Source: JAJPHF01 sp035293805
GTDB taxonomy: Bacteria > Chloroflexota > UBA6077 > JAJPHF01
Direction of reading: 5' to 3'
NCBI GenBank assembly: GCA_035293805.1
Contig: DATGMD010000040.1
Coordinates: 332,674-396,673, forward strand
DNA: 64,000 nt
Made by a program: the position numbers and the translations under genes. This document shows, piece after piece, positions 34,077 to 42,541 of this stretch. The notes beneath the pieces are model-generated. The model did not search any database, had not been told where the DNA came from, and saw only the letters and a program-made list of their open reading frames with translations. How positions within the stretch are numbered: position 1 is the stretch's first letter; each line of letters starts with the position of its first letter.

Positions 34077-35561
34077 CTAGAAGAATCGGTCCGACAGTCC
34101 GAAGATCGTCGGCGGCAGCCGAATGCCCGCGTCCTCCAGCTTCGGCATGAACTTCGGCCGGACGCCGGTGGGCTTGATGCGGCCGATCACCTTGCCGCCC
34201 TCGAAGGCCTCCTGCTCGAATTGGAAGACGTCTTGCAGGACGACCACGTCGCCTTCCATGCCCTGCACTTCGGTGATCGCCGTGATCTTGCGCGAGCCAT
34301 CCCGCAGCCGCGATTGCTGGACGATCAGGTCGACCGCGGAGGCGATCTGCTCGCGGATGGCGCGCACGGGCAGGTCCATGCCGGCCATCAGCACCATCGT
34401 CTCCAGACGGGAGAGCATGTCGCGCGGACTGTTGGCGTGGCCGGTGGTCAGCGATCCGTCGTGGCCGGTGTTCATGGCCTGGAGCATGTCCAGCGCCTCG
34501 CGCCCGCGGCACTCACCGACAACAATGCGCTCGGGCCGCATGCGCAGGCAGTTGATGACCAGGTCGCGGATCGTGATGGCGCCCTTGCCCTCGATGTTCG
34601 CCGGCCGCGCCTCCAGGCGCACGACGTGCTCCTGGCGCAGCTGCAGCTCGGCCGCGTCCTCGACCGTGATGATTCGCTCGTCGTCGGGGATGAAGGAGGA
34701 GAGCACGTTCAGCAGGGTCGTCTTCCCCGAGCCGGTGCCGCCCGACACGACGATGTTCAGCCGCGCCACCACGCAGGCGCGCAAGAACTCCGCGATCTCG
34801 GGCGTCATGCTGCCGAAGCGGATCAGGTCGTCGATCCCCAGCGGCGTCTTCGAGAACTTTCGGATGGTGATGGTCGGCCCGACCAGCGAGACCGGCGGGA
34901 TGACGATGTTCACGCGCGAGCCGTCGGGCAGGCGGGCATCGCACAGCGGCGACGACTCGTCCACGTGGCGGCCCAGCGGAGAGACGATGCGGTCGATGAT
35001 CCGGCGCACGTGGTCGTCGTCGTCGAAGGCGACCTCCGCCAGGTGAAGCTTGCCCTTCTGCTCGACGTAGATCTGGTTCGGCCCGTTTACCATCACTTCG
35101 CTGATCGTCGGGTCCTGCAGCAGCGGCTCGATGGGGCCGAAGCCGATGATGTCGGCCGTGACCTCTTCGAACAGCCGCTCGCGCTCGACGCGCGTCAGCA
35201 CGATGTTCTCGCCCTCGACCACGGCGTCGAACAGCGTCTTGATGCGCTGCCGCACCTCGGCGGTCTTCGACAGGTCCATGTCGGGGTCGAGCTCGGCGAT
35301 CAGGCGGTTCTTCACGCGGGCCTTCAGCTCCCGCGAGATACTGGCCGTGCGAGCGCTGGTACTGACGGCGCCGCCCAGCCCCATGCGGCGCGGCGCCTCC
35401 GGCGGCGCAACGCCAGGCGGCGGCGTGAGCACGGGCGCCGGGCCGCCGTTGTTCGGTAGGGGCGGCAGGCCGGCCGGCGCCGACGCCGGACTATCCGCTG
35501 GAGCGGGCATGGTTGGGGCCGGGGCGATGCCCGCCCCTTCAATGCGTCGTAGCAACCCCAT
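34077..35561 (-). CDS. tadA: Tad/CpaF-type secretion ATPase TadA
   Basis: ATG 35561 follows directly after the cpaE stop (TAA ATG). The 494-residue protein has a Pro-rich disordered head (1-70), an N-terminal helical domain, and the hexameric ATPase core: Walker A GGTGSGKTTLLN (about 266-277), Asp box ITVEDAAELQL, and the Walker B region IVVGECRGREALDMLQAMNTGH. It powers Flp pilus extension and retraction at the cytoplasmic membrane. Confidence 0.95.
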   Translation of the reverse strand: MGLLRRIEGAGIAPAPTMPAPADSPASAPAGLPPLPNNGGPAPVLTPPPGVAPPEAPRRMGLGGAVSTSARTASISRELKARVKNRLIAELDPDMDLSKTAEVRQRIKTLFDAVVEGENIVLTRVERERLFEEVTADIIGFGPIEPLLQDPTISEVMVNGPNQIYVEQKGKLHLAEVAFDDDDHVRRIIDRIVSPLGRHVDESSPLCDARLPDGSRVNIVIPPVSLVGPTITIRKFSKTPLGIDDLIRFGSMTPEIAEFLRACVVARLNIVVSGGTGSGKTTLLNVLSSFIPDDERIITVEDAAELQLRQEHVVRLEARPANIEGKGAITIRDLVINCLRMRPERIVVGECRGREALDMLQAMNTGHDGSLTTGHANSPRDMLSRLETMVLMAGMDLPVRAIREQIASAVDLIVQQSRLRDGSRKITAITEVQGMEGDVVVLQDVFQFEQEAFEGGKVIGRIKPTGVRPKFMPKLEDAGIRLPPTIFGLSDRFF

Positions 35562-36836
35562 TTACTCAGCTCCTCGCCGCGGAAAGAGCCGCAGCCGGCT
35601 AAGCCCGAAACCGGCGCGCGGGACGACGTCGCCCGTGCGGTCCGCGCCGTCGAGCCGTTCCAGATCGGCTTCCGTCAGGAGATCGCGCGCGACTTGGAAC
35701 ACGTTGCGCGAGATTTGCGCTTCCGGCTGGCTGACCACGAAGGGCACGCCGCTGTTGATCGACGCAGTCACGAGCGGCCCCGCGCTCACCAGGCGCGCGG
35801 CGACCTTGTGTCGGAGGCTGTCCTCGATGTCCTCGACGTTGATCCCCCCCGTGCTATCGGACCGGTTGAGCACCAGGTTCACCTTGTCGTGGCTGTACCC
35901 TAGCGCCTCGCAGACCTCCAGGAACATGCGGATGTTCTTGACCGCCGGAATGTCCAAGGTGGTGAGCAGCACGATGCGGTCGGCCAAGTCGAACACCGTG
36001 AGCATCAGGTCCTGGAACGTCGTCCAGGTGTCGACGACGATGTAGTCGAAATCGCGCTGGAGCGCCTGGAGCACGGCCTTCATGTGGTCGGCGGTGAACA
36101 GCTCGGCGACCTCCGGCCGCGGCGGCGCGAGCAGGACGCGCACGCCCGAGCTGTGCGTGACCATCACGCTGTCCAGCACCTCGGGCCCCATCTCGTCCGA
36201 CTCGCGGTGGAGGAGATCTTGAATGGTCTTGTTGCCGGCCAGGTTCAGCATGATGCCGATATCGCCGAACTGCAGGTTGCAATCGGCCAGCGCCACCCGG
36301 GCGCCCGTCAGCACGCGTAGCGCCACCGCCAGATTGACGCCGATGACGGTACGTCCCACACCGCCCTTCGGGCTGAACATCGTGATGATGCGCCCTTTGC
36401 GGACCGGGCTCTCGCGGCCGGGGAGGCGGCTGAGGGCAGCGATGCGGGCGCGGCGATCGGTGTCCAGCTCGTAGACGCGGCGGATGGTGTTCGCCAGCTC
36501 GTCGGCGCCGAAGGGCTTCACCAAGAAGTCGCGCGCGCCGGCCAGCATGGCGCGGCGCAGGTAATCGGTCTCCCCCTGCACGGACATCATGATGACCTGG
36601 GAGACGGGGACTTCGCTGGAAATCGCCTCCGTGGCGCGGATGCCGTCCATCCCCGGCATGTTGATGTCCATGAGGACGATGTCCGGCTGCAGCTCCTTCG
36701 CCCGCTCGATGGCGCTGGGGCCGTCCTCGGCGCCCCCTACCATCTCGACGTCGTCCTCGAATTGGAGCAGCTTGGCCACGCTGGCGCGCGCTTCGGCGAA
36801 GTCGTCCACGACGAGAACACGGATCTTGCCGGCCAC
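35562..36836 (-). CDS. cpaE: CpaE/TadZ-type protein with receiver domain
   Basis: The 424-residue protein joins a receiver-like domain (VDDFAEARA, phosphoacceptor D57 in LMDINMPGMDG, K in LVKPFGADE; residues 1-125) to a ParA/MinD-like ATPase (FSPKGGVGRTVIGVN, about 152-166). The signature Walker A Lys before Thr is replaced by Arg. CpaE/TadZ place the pilus machinery in the cell. The receiver domain here keeps its Asp, so phosphorylation control is possible. Confidence 0.85.
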   Translation of the reverse strand: MAGKIRVLVVDDFAEARASVAKLLQFEDDVEMVGGAEDGPSAIERAKELQPDIVLMDINMPGMDGIRATEAISSEVPVSQVIMMSVQGETDYLRRAMLAGARDFLVKPFGADELANTIRRVYELDTDRRARIAALSRLPGRESPVRKGRIITMFSPKGGVGRTVIGVNLAVALRVLTGARVALADCNLQFGDIGIMLNLAGNKTIQDLLHRESDEMGPEVLDSVMVTHSSGVRVLLAPPRPEVAELFTADHMKAVLQALQRDFDYIVVDTWTTFQDLMLTVFDLADRIVLLTTLDIPAVKNIRMFLEVCEALGYSHDKVNLVLNRSDSTGGINVEDIEDSLRHKVAARLVSAGPLVTASINSGVPFVVSQPEAQISRNVFQVARDLLTEADLERLDGADRTGDVVPRAGFGLSRLRLFPRRGAE

Positions 36837-36894
36837 GTTTCCTCACAACTGGCGGGTATGCCACGCCCCGGCGCGGCCGGGGCCGTGGCGCCGA

Positions 36895-37764
36895 CTACTG
36901 GCGCCCGTAGAGTCCGTACTGGCGCTGCATGTCCTGAACCGTGATCGGCGGCGTAGGCTGGACGTCGGAGTTGCTCGGCGAGCGCAGCACGAAGTCCACG
37001 TTCGCCTGCCCGAGCGCCACCAGGTCCTTCAGCCATTTGAGCTGCAGCGCCGTGTCGCGGTCGACGATGAAGGTGATCAGCCGATCCTCGGGCCGGTTCG
37101 CGGCCTGCTGGTCCCCCTTGGCATCCGGCGACTGGAACACACCTACGTTGTAGACGCGCAGGTTCTGGAACAGGACCCGGGTGCGCAGGTAGTCGGCCAG
37201 GTGGTCCTGCTGTGCCGCCTGCCGCTGCTCGGGCGTCATGCTGTCGGGAAACTCGAGCGTCGTAACCAAAATATCGACGTAATCGCCAGCCCTTATAGCG
37301 TCCGCTGCCGTCAGGGTATTGGCCCCCTGCCCCGCGAAGCTGCCCTGGAGCCGCGCCGGCAGCACGAACATCACCTGGTCGCGGTCGAGGACCAGCGAGA
37401 CCGAGGGCACAGACTTGCCGGCCGCCAAGTCGTCGCGGATCGTCTTGAGATCGACGACTCGGTCGGCGTTCAGGATGTCGCCCTTGTAGATGCGCTGGCG
37501 CGCGAACTTGCCCACCGCGTCCTCGACGCGGGTGATAGGACGGTTGGGCATCGCCTCCTTCGACACGCTAGCGAGGTCGACGGAGCGCAGCTCGATGCGG
37601 CCCTGATCCGGAATGTCCCGCGTGGCGACCACTACCCGCTCGCTCGGCACCTGCTGCAGCCGCTCGTCGGCGCTCTTGAGCTGCAGGTACACGACCACGC
37701 CCACGACGATGGCCATTAGGCCGCCCACGCCGATTAGCAAGGACCCCGCTTGCCGCTTATTCAT
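36895..37764 (-). CDS. cpaB: Flp pilus assembly protein CpaB
   Basis: ATG 37764 opens a 289-residue protein. An N-terminal span (GSLLIGVGGLMAIVVGVVVYLQ) is followed by the SAF/CpaB domain: VVVATRDIPDQGRIELRSVDL, KFARQRIYKGDILNADRVV and AIRAGDYVDILVTTLE. CpaB acts in the envelope to stabilise the pilus channel. It is the first gene of the operon; transcription probably comes from the promoter at 38055-38084, about 290 bases upstream. Confidence 0.85.
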   Translation of the reverse strand: MNKRQAGSLLIGVGGLMAIVVGVVVYLQLKSADERLQQVPSERVVVATRDIPDQGRIELRSVDLASVSKEAMPNRPITRVEDAVGKFARQRIYKGDILNADRVVDLKTIRDDLAAGKSVPSVSLVLDRDQVMFVLPARLQGSFAGQGANTLTAADAIRAGDYVDILVTTLEFPDSMTPEQRQAAQQDHLADYLRTRVLFQNLRVYNVGVFQSPDAKGDQQAANRPEDRLITFIVDRDTALQLKWLKDLVALGQANVDFVLRSPSNSDVQPTPPITVQDMQRQYGLYGRQ

Positions 37765-38054
37765 GGCTGCGTTACTACCTCTCCCGGCTATCCGGCTGGC
37801 GCGAGGCCCCCGGCCAATCGCTCGGAATTATACGTGCCCTTGCGCGGCGACGGTCAATTTATCACCGGTCAAGAGCGCCACTTCTAGCACGCTCTCGGCA
37901 TCTAGTGGGCGAATCTTAACCAGATATACGCCCAACTGCCCGATTCATGAACAAGGGGCCTCATGGGAGTAAGGCCCTCATCGCGCACGCTCATTCGGGG
38001 CCACCCCGATCAGGTCGCCCACGAGTCACGTCCCGGCGAGCGCCTCGCGAGATC

Positions 38055-38092
38055 AGTATAGGCAGGCCCGGAAAACAGTGTCAATACACTGT
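38055..38092 (-). promoter_or_regulatory. consensus promoter of the Tad operon with operator-like palindrome
   Basis: On the minus strand TTGACA (38084-38079) is followed after 18 bases by TATACT (38060-38055). The -35 hexamer overlaps the inverted repeat ACAGTGT-CAAT-ACACTGT (38075-38092). Start of transcription would be near 38048, leaving a leader of about 285 bases before cpaB. Confidence 0.7.
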
Positions 38093-38176
38093 CACTATTA
38101 GCGGACGGCGTGTAACGACGGCAGGCCCGTGCCCCGCCGCGCCCGCCGCGCGGCGGGGCGAAAAACGCGAGAAACC

Positions 38177-38205
38177 TTGACGCCAGCCGGTGGGTCGGCT
38201 ATACT
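38177..38205 (+). promoter_or_regulatory. consensus promoter of the aroF-aroA operon
   Basis: TTGACG (38177-38182), 17-base spacer, TATACT (38200-38205). Transcription would start near 38212, giving a 26-base 5' leader before the leader peptide. Confidence 0.75.
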
Positions 38206-38237
38206 GCGGCCAACGTGAACGCGCGCCAGAGGCGGGA

Positions 38238-38303
38238 ATGTACACGCGCGACCGCTGGTACTACTTTAGGTGCGGCATGAGGGGGCTGCGGCCGAAAGGC
38301 TGA
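38238..38303 (+). CDS. aroF leader peptide (21 residues) with Trp-Tyr-Tyr-Phe
   Basis: ATG 38238 has GAGGCGGG just upstream; TGA is at 38301-38303. The peptide is 21 residues with Tyr at 2 and consecutive W-Y-Y-F at 7-10 (codons 38256-38267). Its 3' half overlaps the left arm of the hairpin 38272-38329. The position between a consensus promoter and an intrinsic terminator, ahead of the first aromatic-pathway gene, is that of a ribosome-mediated attenuator. A ribosome waiting for Trp-, Tyr- or Phe-tRNA would cover the left arm. Confidence 0.85.
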   Translation: MYTRDRWYYFRCGMRGLRPKG

Positions 38304-38329
38304 CGCAGCCCACGGCCCCCTCATGCCGC
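38272..38329 (+). promoter_or_regulatory. attenuator protector hairpin (15 perfect base pairs)
   Basis: Arms 38272-38286 and 38315-38329 are fully complementary; inside lies a small hairpin with a GAAA loop (38286-38308). The right arm can instead pair with the 5' arm of the terminator: CCTC-A-TGC (within 38318-38326) with GCAGAGG (38335-38341), one bulged A, forming the antiterminator. Both folds cannot coexist. Confidence 0.75.
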
Positions 38330-38331
38330 GG

Positions 38332-38364
38332 AAAGCAGAGGTGCAGACCTCTGCTTTTTGTTTT
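38332..38364 (+). terminator. intrinsic terminator in the aroF leader
   Basis: An 11-bp perfect stem (38332-38342 with 38347-38357, loop GCAG) runs into TTTTTGTTTT (38355-38364). It stands 85 bases before aroF and would end transcription at about 150 bases unless the antiterminator forms. Confidence 0.85.
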
Positions 38365-38448
38365 GCCCGCGGCGCGTCCAAATCCGGGCCAGACCGGCCC
38401 ACACAGCAGGGAGCCGGCTCGCGACCACCGAGCGGGTAGGAGGTAGGA

Positions 38449-39498
38449 ATGATCGTCGTCATGCAGCGCGGCGCGACCCCGGAGCAGATCGAGCACGTCA
38501 TCGAGCGGCTGCGGGAAGCGGGCTATCGCGAACAGGTATCTACCGGAGAGGAGCGGACCGTGATCGGCGTAATCGGCACCGGCATCCCGGCCGACCTCGG
38601 CGAACGGCTGGAGATGCTGCCGGGCGTGGAGGCCACGCACCGCCTGACCAAGCCCTACAAGCTGGCCAGCCGCGACTTCAAGCCCGTTAGGACGGTCGTG
38701 CAGGTGGGCGACTTATCTATCGGCAGCGACGAGTTCGTGGTCATGGCCGGGCCGTGCTCCGTGGAGAGCCGCGAGCAGGTGCTGCAGACCGCCCGAGCGG
38801 CCAAGGCGGCGGGCGCGCGCGTGCTGCGTGGCGGCGCCTACAAGCCGCGCACGTCCCCTTACAGCTTCCAGGGCCTGGGCGAGGAAGGGCTGGAGTACCT
38901 GGCCGAGGCGCGCGCGGAGACCGGCCTGCCGATCATCACCGAGGTGCTAGATACCGCCGACGTGCCGCTCGTCGCCAAGTACACCGACATCCTCCAGCTC
39001 GGCACGCGCAATATGCAGAACTTCGCCCTGCTGCGCGCGGTCGGCAACCTCGACATGCCGGTGATGCTCAAGCGCGGCATGTCGGCGACCATCGAAGAGT
39101 GGCTCATGGCGGCCGAGTACATCCTGCACGGCGGCAACAAGCAGGTGATCCTCTGCGAGCGGGGCATCCGCACGTTCGAGACGGCCGCCCGCAACACCCT
39201 CGACCTGAGCGCTATCCCGATCGTGAAGAAGCTGAGCCACCTGCCGGTCGTCGCCGATCCCAGCCACGGCACGGGCAAGTGGTACCTCGTGCCGCCGATG
39301 GCGCTGGCCGCCGCGGCAGTGGGCGCCGACGGGCTGCTCATCGAGGTCCATCCCGATCCCGATACGGCGCTGAGCGATGGCCCGCAGTCGCTGAACCTCG
39401 ACAACTTCGCCGCCATGATGCGCGAGCTGCGGCGCGTGACCGAGGCCGTGGGGCGCTCGCTGGGCGAGCTGGCGGCGACGAGCGGCGGGAGCCGTTAG
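38449..39498 (+). CDS. aroF: 3-deoxy-7-phosphoheptulonate (DAHP) synthase
   Basis: ATG 38449 follows AGGAGGT. The 349-residue protein condenses phosphoenolpyruvate and erythrose 4-phosphate, the first step to aromatic amino acids. It has the N-terminal ferredoxin-like regulatory domain (MIVVMQRGATPEQIEHVIERL, 1-70) of the Bacillus/Thermotoga-type enzyme, then FVVMAGPCSVES (about 95-106), GGAYKPRTSPYSFQG, LQLGTRNMQNF, LKRGMSATIEEW, and DPSHGTGKWYLV. The N-terminal domain allows feedback by Phe/Tyr, so the gene would be controlled both by attenuation and by inhibition. It is two bases from aroA. Confidence 0.95.
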   Translation: MIVVMQRGATPEQIEHVIERLREAGYREQVSTGEERTVIGVIGTGIPADLGERLEMLPGVEATHRLTKPYKLASRDFKPVRTVVQVGDLSIGSDEFVVMAGPCSVESREQVLQTARAAKAAGARVLRGGAYKPRTSPYSFQGLGEEGLEYLAEARAETGLPIITEVLDTADVPLVAKYTDILQLGTRNMQNFALLRAVGNLDMPVMLKRGMSATIEEWLMAAEYILHGGNKQVILCERGIRTFETAARNTLDLSAIPIVKKLSHLPVVADPSHGTGKWYLVPPMALAAAAVGADGLLIEVHPDPDTALSDGPQSLNLDNFAAMMRELRRVTEAVGRSLGELAATSGGSR

Positions 39499-39499
39499 C

Positions 39500-40804
39500 G
39501 TGGCCGCCGACGCCGCGCCGCGCCGTGTGCGGCCGGCCGCTCGCCTGGCCGGCGAGCTGACCGTGCCGGGCGACAAGTCCATCTCCCACCGCGCGCTGCT
39601 GCTGAACGCGCTCGCCGCGGGCACGGCGCGCGTATGCGGGCTGGGCCTCGGCGCGGACGTGCGCTCCACCGAGCGGTGCTTGAAGGCGCTGGGCGTCGCC
39701 ATCGAGCCGGATGGCGCGGAGGGTCGCGTGGTCCACGGCGCCGGACGGGACGGCCTGCGCGAGCCCGACGACGTGCTCGACGCGGGCAACTCCGGCACCA
39801 CCATGCGCTTCCTCTGCGGCGTGCTGGCCGGGCAGCCGTTCCTGTCGGTGCTCACCGGCGACGCCTCGCTGCGCCGGCGGCCGATGGCGCGCGTGCTGGA
39901 CCCCCTGCGGGCGATGGGCGCCCAGGCGTGGGGCCGCGCCGATGGCACGTTGGCGCCGCTCGCGATTCGCGGCGGCGGGTTGCGGGGCCTCGACTACGCG
40001 CTGCCCGTGGCCAGCGCCCAGCTCAAGTCGGCGCTGCTGCTCGCCAGCCTCTATGCCGACAGCCCCACCCATCTGCGCGAGCCGGCCGCCTCGCGCGATC
40101 ACACCGAGCGCCTCCTGCGGGCGCAGGGCGTGGCGCTGCAAACCGATGGCCTGGACCTCTGGCTCACCCCGCCGAGCCAGCCGCCGCGCGCCGTGGACAT
40201 CGACGTGCCCGGCGACTTCTCGTCGGCGGCCTTCTGGCTCGTGGCGGCCTGCGTCCACCCGGCCGCGCGCGTCACGGTGCGCGGCGTGGGCGTGAACCCC
40301 GGCCGCACCGGCCTGCTCGACGTGCTGCGCGACATGGGCGCCCGCCTCACGCTCGCCAACGAGCGCGACGTGGGCGGCGAGCCGGTGGCCGACGTGACCG
40401 CCGCGTCGAGCGACCTGCGCGGCGTGGCGATCGGCGGGGACGTGATCCCGCGCCTGCTCGACGAGGTGCCGGTGCTCGCGGTCGCCATGGCCGTGGCGCG
40501 TGGCGCCAGCCGCATCGACGACGCCGCCGAGCTGCGCGTGAAGGAGAGCGACCGCCTGCACGCCGTGGCTGCCGAGCTAACGGCGTTAGGAGCGACCGTC
40601 ACCGAGCGCCCCGACGGCCTCGACTTCGCCGGCGGCGCCCGCCTGCGGGGCGCGAGCGTCGCCAGCTACGACGACCACCGCCTCGCCATGGCCCTCGCCG
40701 TTGCCGGCCTCGTCGCCAGCGGGGAGACGACCATCCAGGGCGCCGAGAGCGTCGTCATCTCCTACCCCGCCTTCTGGGACCACCTCGCCGCCCTCGCCGC
40801 CTGA
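39500..40804 (+). CDS. aroA: 3-phosphoshikimate 1-carboxyvinyltransferase (EPSP synthase)
   Basis: GTG start at 39500, one base after the aroF stop. The 434-residue protein transfers enolpyruvyl from PEP to shikimate 3-phosphate. Signatures are PGDKSISHRA (K26, R31), DAGNSGTTMRFL (about 94-105), GDASLRRRPMARV, ASAQLKSALLLASL and RVKESDRLHAVA. GNSGTT resembles the Bacillus-type sequence rather than E. coli GNAGTA. It shares the attenuated transcript with aroF. Its end faces the methyltransferase gene with six bases between. Confidence 0.95.
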   Translation: MAADAAPRRVRPAARLAGELTVPGDKSISHRALLLNALAAGTARVCGLGLGADVRSTERCLKALGVAIEPDGAEGRVVHGAGRDGLREPDDVLDAGNSGTTMRFLCGVLAGQPFLSVLTGDASLRRRPMARVLDPLRAMGAQAWGRADGTLAPLAIRGGGLRGLDYALPVASAQLKSALLLASLYADSPTHLREPAASRDHTERLLRAQGVALQTDGLDLWLTPPSQPPRAVDIDVPGDFSSAAFWLVAACVHPAARVTVRGVGVNPGRTGLLDVLRDMGARLTLANERDVGGEPVADVTAASSDLRGVAIGGDVIPRLLDEVPVLAVAMAVARGASRIDDAAELRVKESDRLHAVAAELTALGATVTERPDGLDFAGGARLRGASVASYDDHRLAMALAVAGLVASGETTIQGAESVVISYPAFWDHLAALAA

Positions 40805-40810
40805 GCACCC

Positions 40811-42190
40811 TCAGCGTAGAGCGGCGAGCGCGCGCTGGACGGCGAGGGCCGGCGACACCCCCGCCGGATCCGCGTGGCGCTGCCCAGGCCAGCGCAGCAC
40901 GACGACCTCCTCGCGCAGCTCCTCGCGTGTCGCCGTCGCTCGGCGCGTGCGGAACAACTCAATCTCCGCGAACTCGTACCCCAGCATCCGCGCAATGTCG
41001 GCTAGCAGCTGGCCCGTGCGGATCATCACGCGCAGATACGACGCCTGGTCACCGACGACGTAGGCCAGCCGGGCGCCCGGGCGCAGGATGGGGCGCAGCT
41101 CGGCCAGGTGACGGGCCATGCCGCCGAAATAGAGGCGCGTCACGCGGCCATATAGGCGCTCGAAGCCGGAGGTCTTGCCTAGCTCGATGCGGCGGGCCTC
41201 GATGGCCTCGGCTATACGCTGCACTTCCGCGTGCGCCGCGACCCAGCGGTCGTCGTCGTCGGCCTGGTAGACGTTGCGCGTGTTCGAGCGCAGCAGCCTT
41301 TGCTTCAGCGCGCGCAGCTCGGCGCGGTCGCGGACGAAGCCGAGCAGCACCGACTCCAGCCGCGTGGTCCGCGTGTAGTCCTTCTCGTTCGGGTAGGGCG
41401 GGGACGTGATGACGCCGTCCACGGACGCGGGCTCCAGCACCGCGCCCAGGTGGCGCGAATCGGCGTGGTGGGCGACGGCGGGCACATCCCGGCGCGACGC
41501 GACGAGCGCCAGGTCGTCGGCCATGGCGCGGACGGCGTCGAGCCAGGGAGCAACGACGGCCGCGTCGCGCTTGGGCGGGCCGACGCCGACCTCGGGGCCG
41601 AAGTGCAGATTGCTGCTAGAGAGCACGAGTGACTTCGCGAGCGCCAGTCGCTCGTGGTGGTGGTAACGCTCGTTGCGGTGGCGGTCCAGGCATTCGAGCA
41701 GCACGAGCGTCTTGTGCAGCGGCAGCGGGCTGATCGAGTCCGTGAGCAGCAGGCGCTCGGCCTCGGCTGGCAGCCGCCGTAGCTCCCGCTCCGCGACGCC
41801 GACGGTCCTCGCTAGCTCGTCGTGGATGCCGTCCCTGGCTAGCTCGCGCTCGGCCGCCCGCGCGACCTCCTGGGCGTGCTCGACCAGTTCGGCGGGATCG
41901 GGGCGCCAGTCGAGCTTGACGCGGCTGGCGAAGTGCGCCGTCGGGTTGGCTTCGACGCCGACGCTCGGGATGCCCTGCTTCTTGCACTCGACCAGCACGG
42001 TGCCTGTGCCGCAGAACGGGTCGAGCACCCGCTGGCCCGCGTCGAAGCCCAACCGCTCGAGGTATTGGCGGACGAGGTGTGGCGGGAAGGAGAGCACGAA
42101 CCGATACCACTCGTGTACCGGACGGTCTTCGGGAAAGAGTTTGTTGAGGTCGGCGTTGGCCTCGCGGCGGCGCGCGGTGGCGTAGCTCAT
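40811..42190 (-). CDS. DNA methyltransferase (amino-methyl type, TSPPY)
   Basis: The start chosen is ATG 42190, eight bases after TATAAT on the same strand; earlier ATGs at 42199 and 42220 overlap or precede that -10. The 459-residue protein has SAM motif DPFCGTGTV (about 57-65) and, after a long helical insert, catalytic TSPPYPNEKDY (about 262-272), then RLAYVVGDQ. SPPY is typical of N4-cytosine methyltransferases but also occurs in N6-adenine enzymes. No restriction gene or specificity subunit is beside it, so it appears solitary. Its leader may be absent (leaderless mRNA). Confidence 0.8.
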   Translation of the reverse strand: MSYATARRREANADLNKLFPEDRPVHEWYRFVLSFPPHLVRQYLERLGFDAGQRVLDPFCGTGTVLVECKKQGIPSVGVEANPTAHFASRVKLDWRPDPAELVEHAQEVARAAERELARDGIHDELARTVGVAERELRRLPAEAERLLLTDSISPLPLHKTLVLLECLDRHRNERYHHHERLALAKSLVLSSSNLHFGPEVGVGPPKRDAAVVAPWLDAVRAMADDLALVASRRDVPAVAHHADSRHLGAVLEPASVDGVITSPPYPNEKDYTRTTRLESVLLGFVRDRAELRALKQRLLRSNTRNVYQADDDDRWVAAHAEVQRIAEAIEARRIELGKTSGFERLYGRVTRLYFGGMARHLAELRPILRPGARLAYVVGDQASYLRVMIRTGQLLADIARMLGYEFAEIELFRTRRATATREELREEVVVLRWPGQRHADPAGVSPALAVQRALAALR

Positions 42191-42197
42191 CGCCGCC

Positions 42198-42203
42198 ATT
42201 ATA
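42198..42203 (-). promoter_or_regulatory. TATAAT -10 of the DNA methyltransferase gene
   Basis: Perfect hexamer on the minus strand ending eight bases before ATG 42190. Transcription would start at or within a base or two of the ATG. Confidence 0.5.
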
Positions 42204-42460
42204 CGGTCCCGCCGGGACAAGCTCGCCCGGTTGTGTCCTCTCGTTGACCGCGCCAGAAACGTGAGATCCTGGTCGGTCCCCTGGTGGTGGCAGGCTCAAT
42301 TGGCGGTGCCCATATGTTGACCGGCTTGGCGTCCGCTCGGCAGAATGGCTGGCAGGGCCGGGCCATTCGGCGGGAGTTGCCTACGGGCCTGGCTCACGCT
42401 ACCAGCGACAGGCAGGGCAAGGCGAGGTCCCTTGCCCGCCCACGGTGCGCGACCACACCG

Positions 42461-42492
42461 CCGGGCGGCAGGGGACGAGCCCCTGCCCTACC
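42461..42492 (-). repeat. REP-like element, copy 2
   Basis: Reverse complement of the unit at 18199-18232, sharing GGCAGGGGACGAGCCCCTGC and the ATATGAG flank. It lies in the 351-base gap between the methyltransferase and the small gene at 42542; otherwise the gap shows no gene. Confidence 0.75.
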
Positions 42493-42541
42493 TCATATCG
42501 CGATATGGCCGGGCGTGCCGGCCAAACGTGGACTGGGCACG

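Noticed and set aside
33681..35459. 592-codon open frame opposite tadB and tadA
   Set aside because: Shadow of clearly conserved Tad genes; residue content is Arg/His/Asp-rich without domains.
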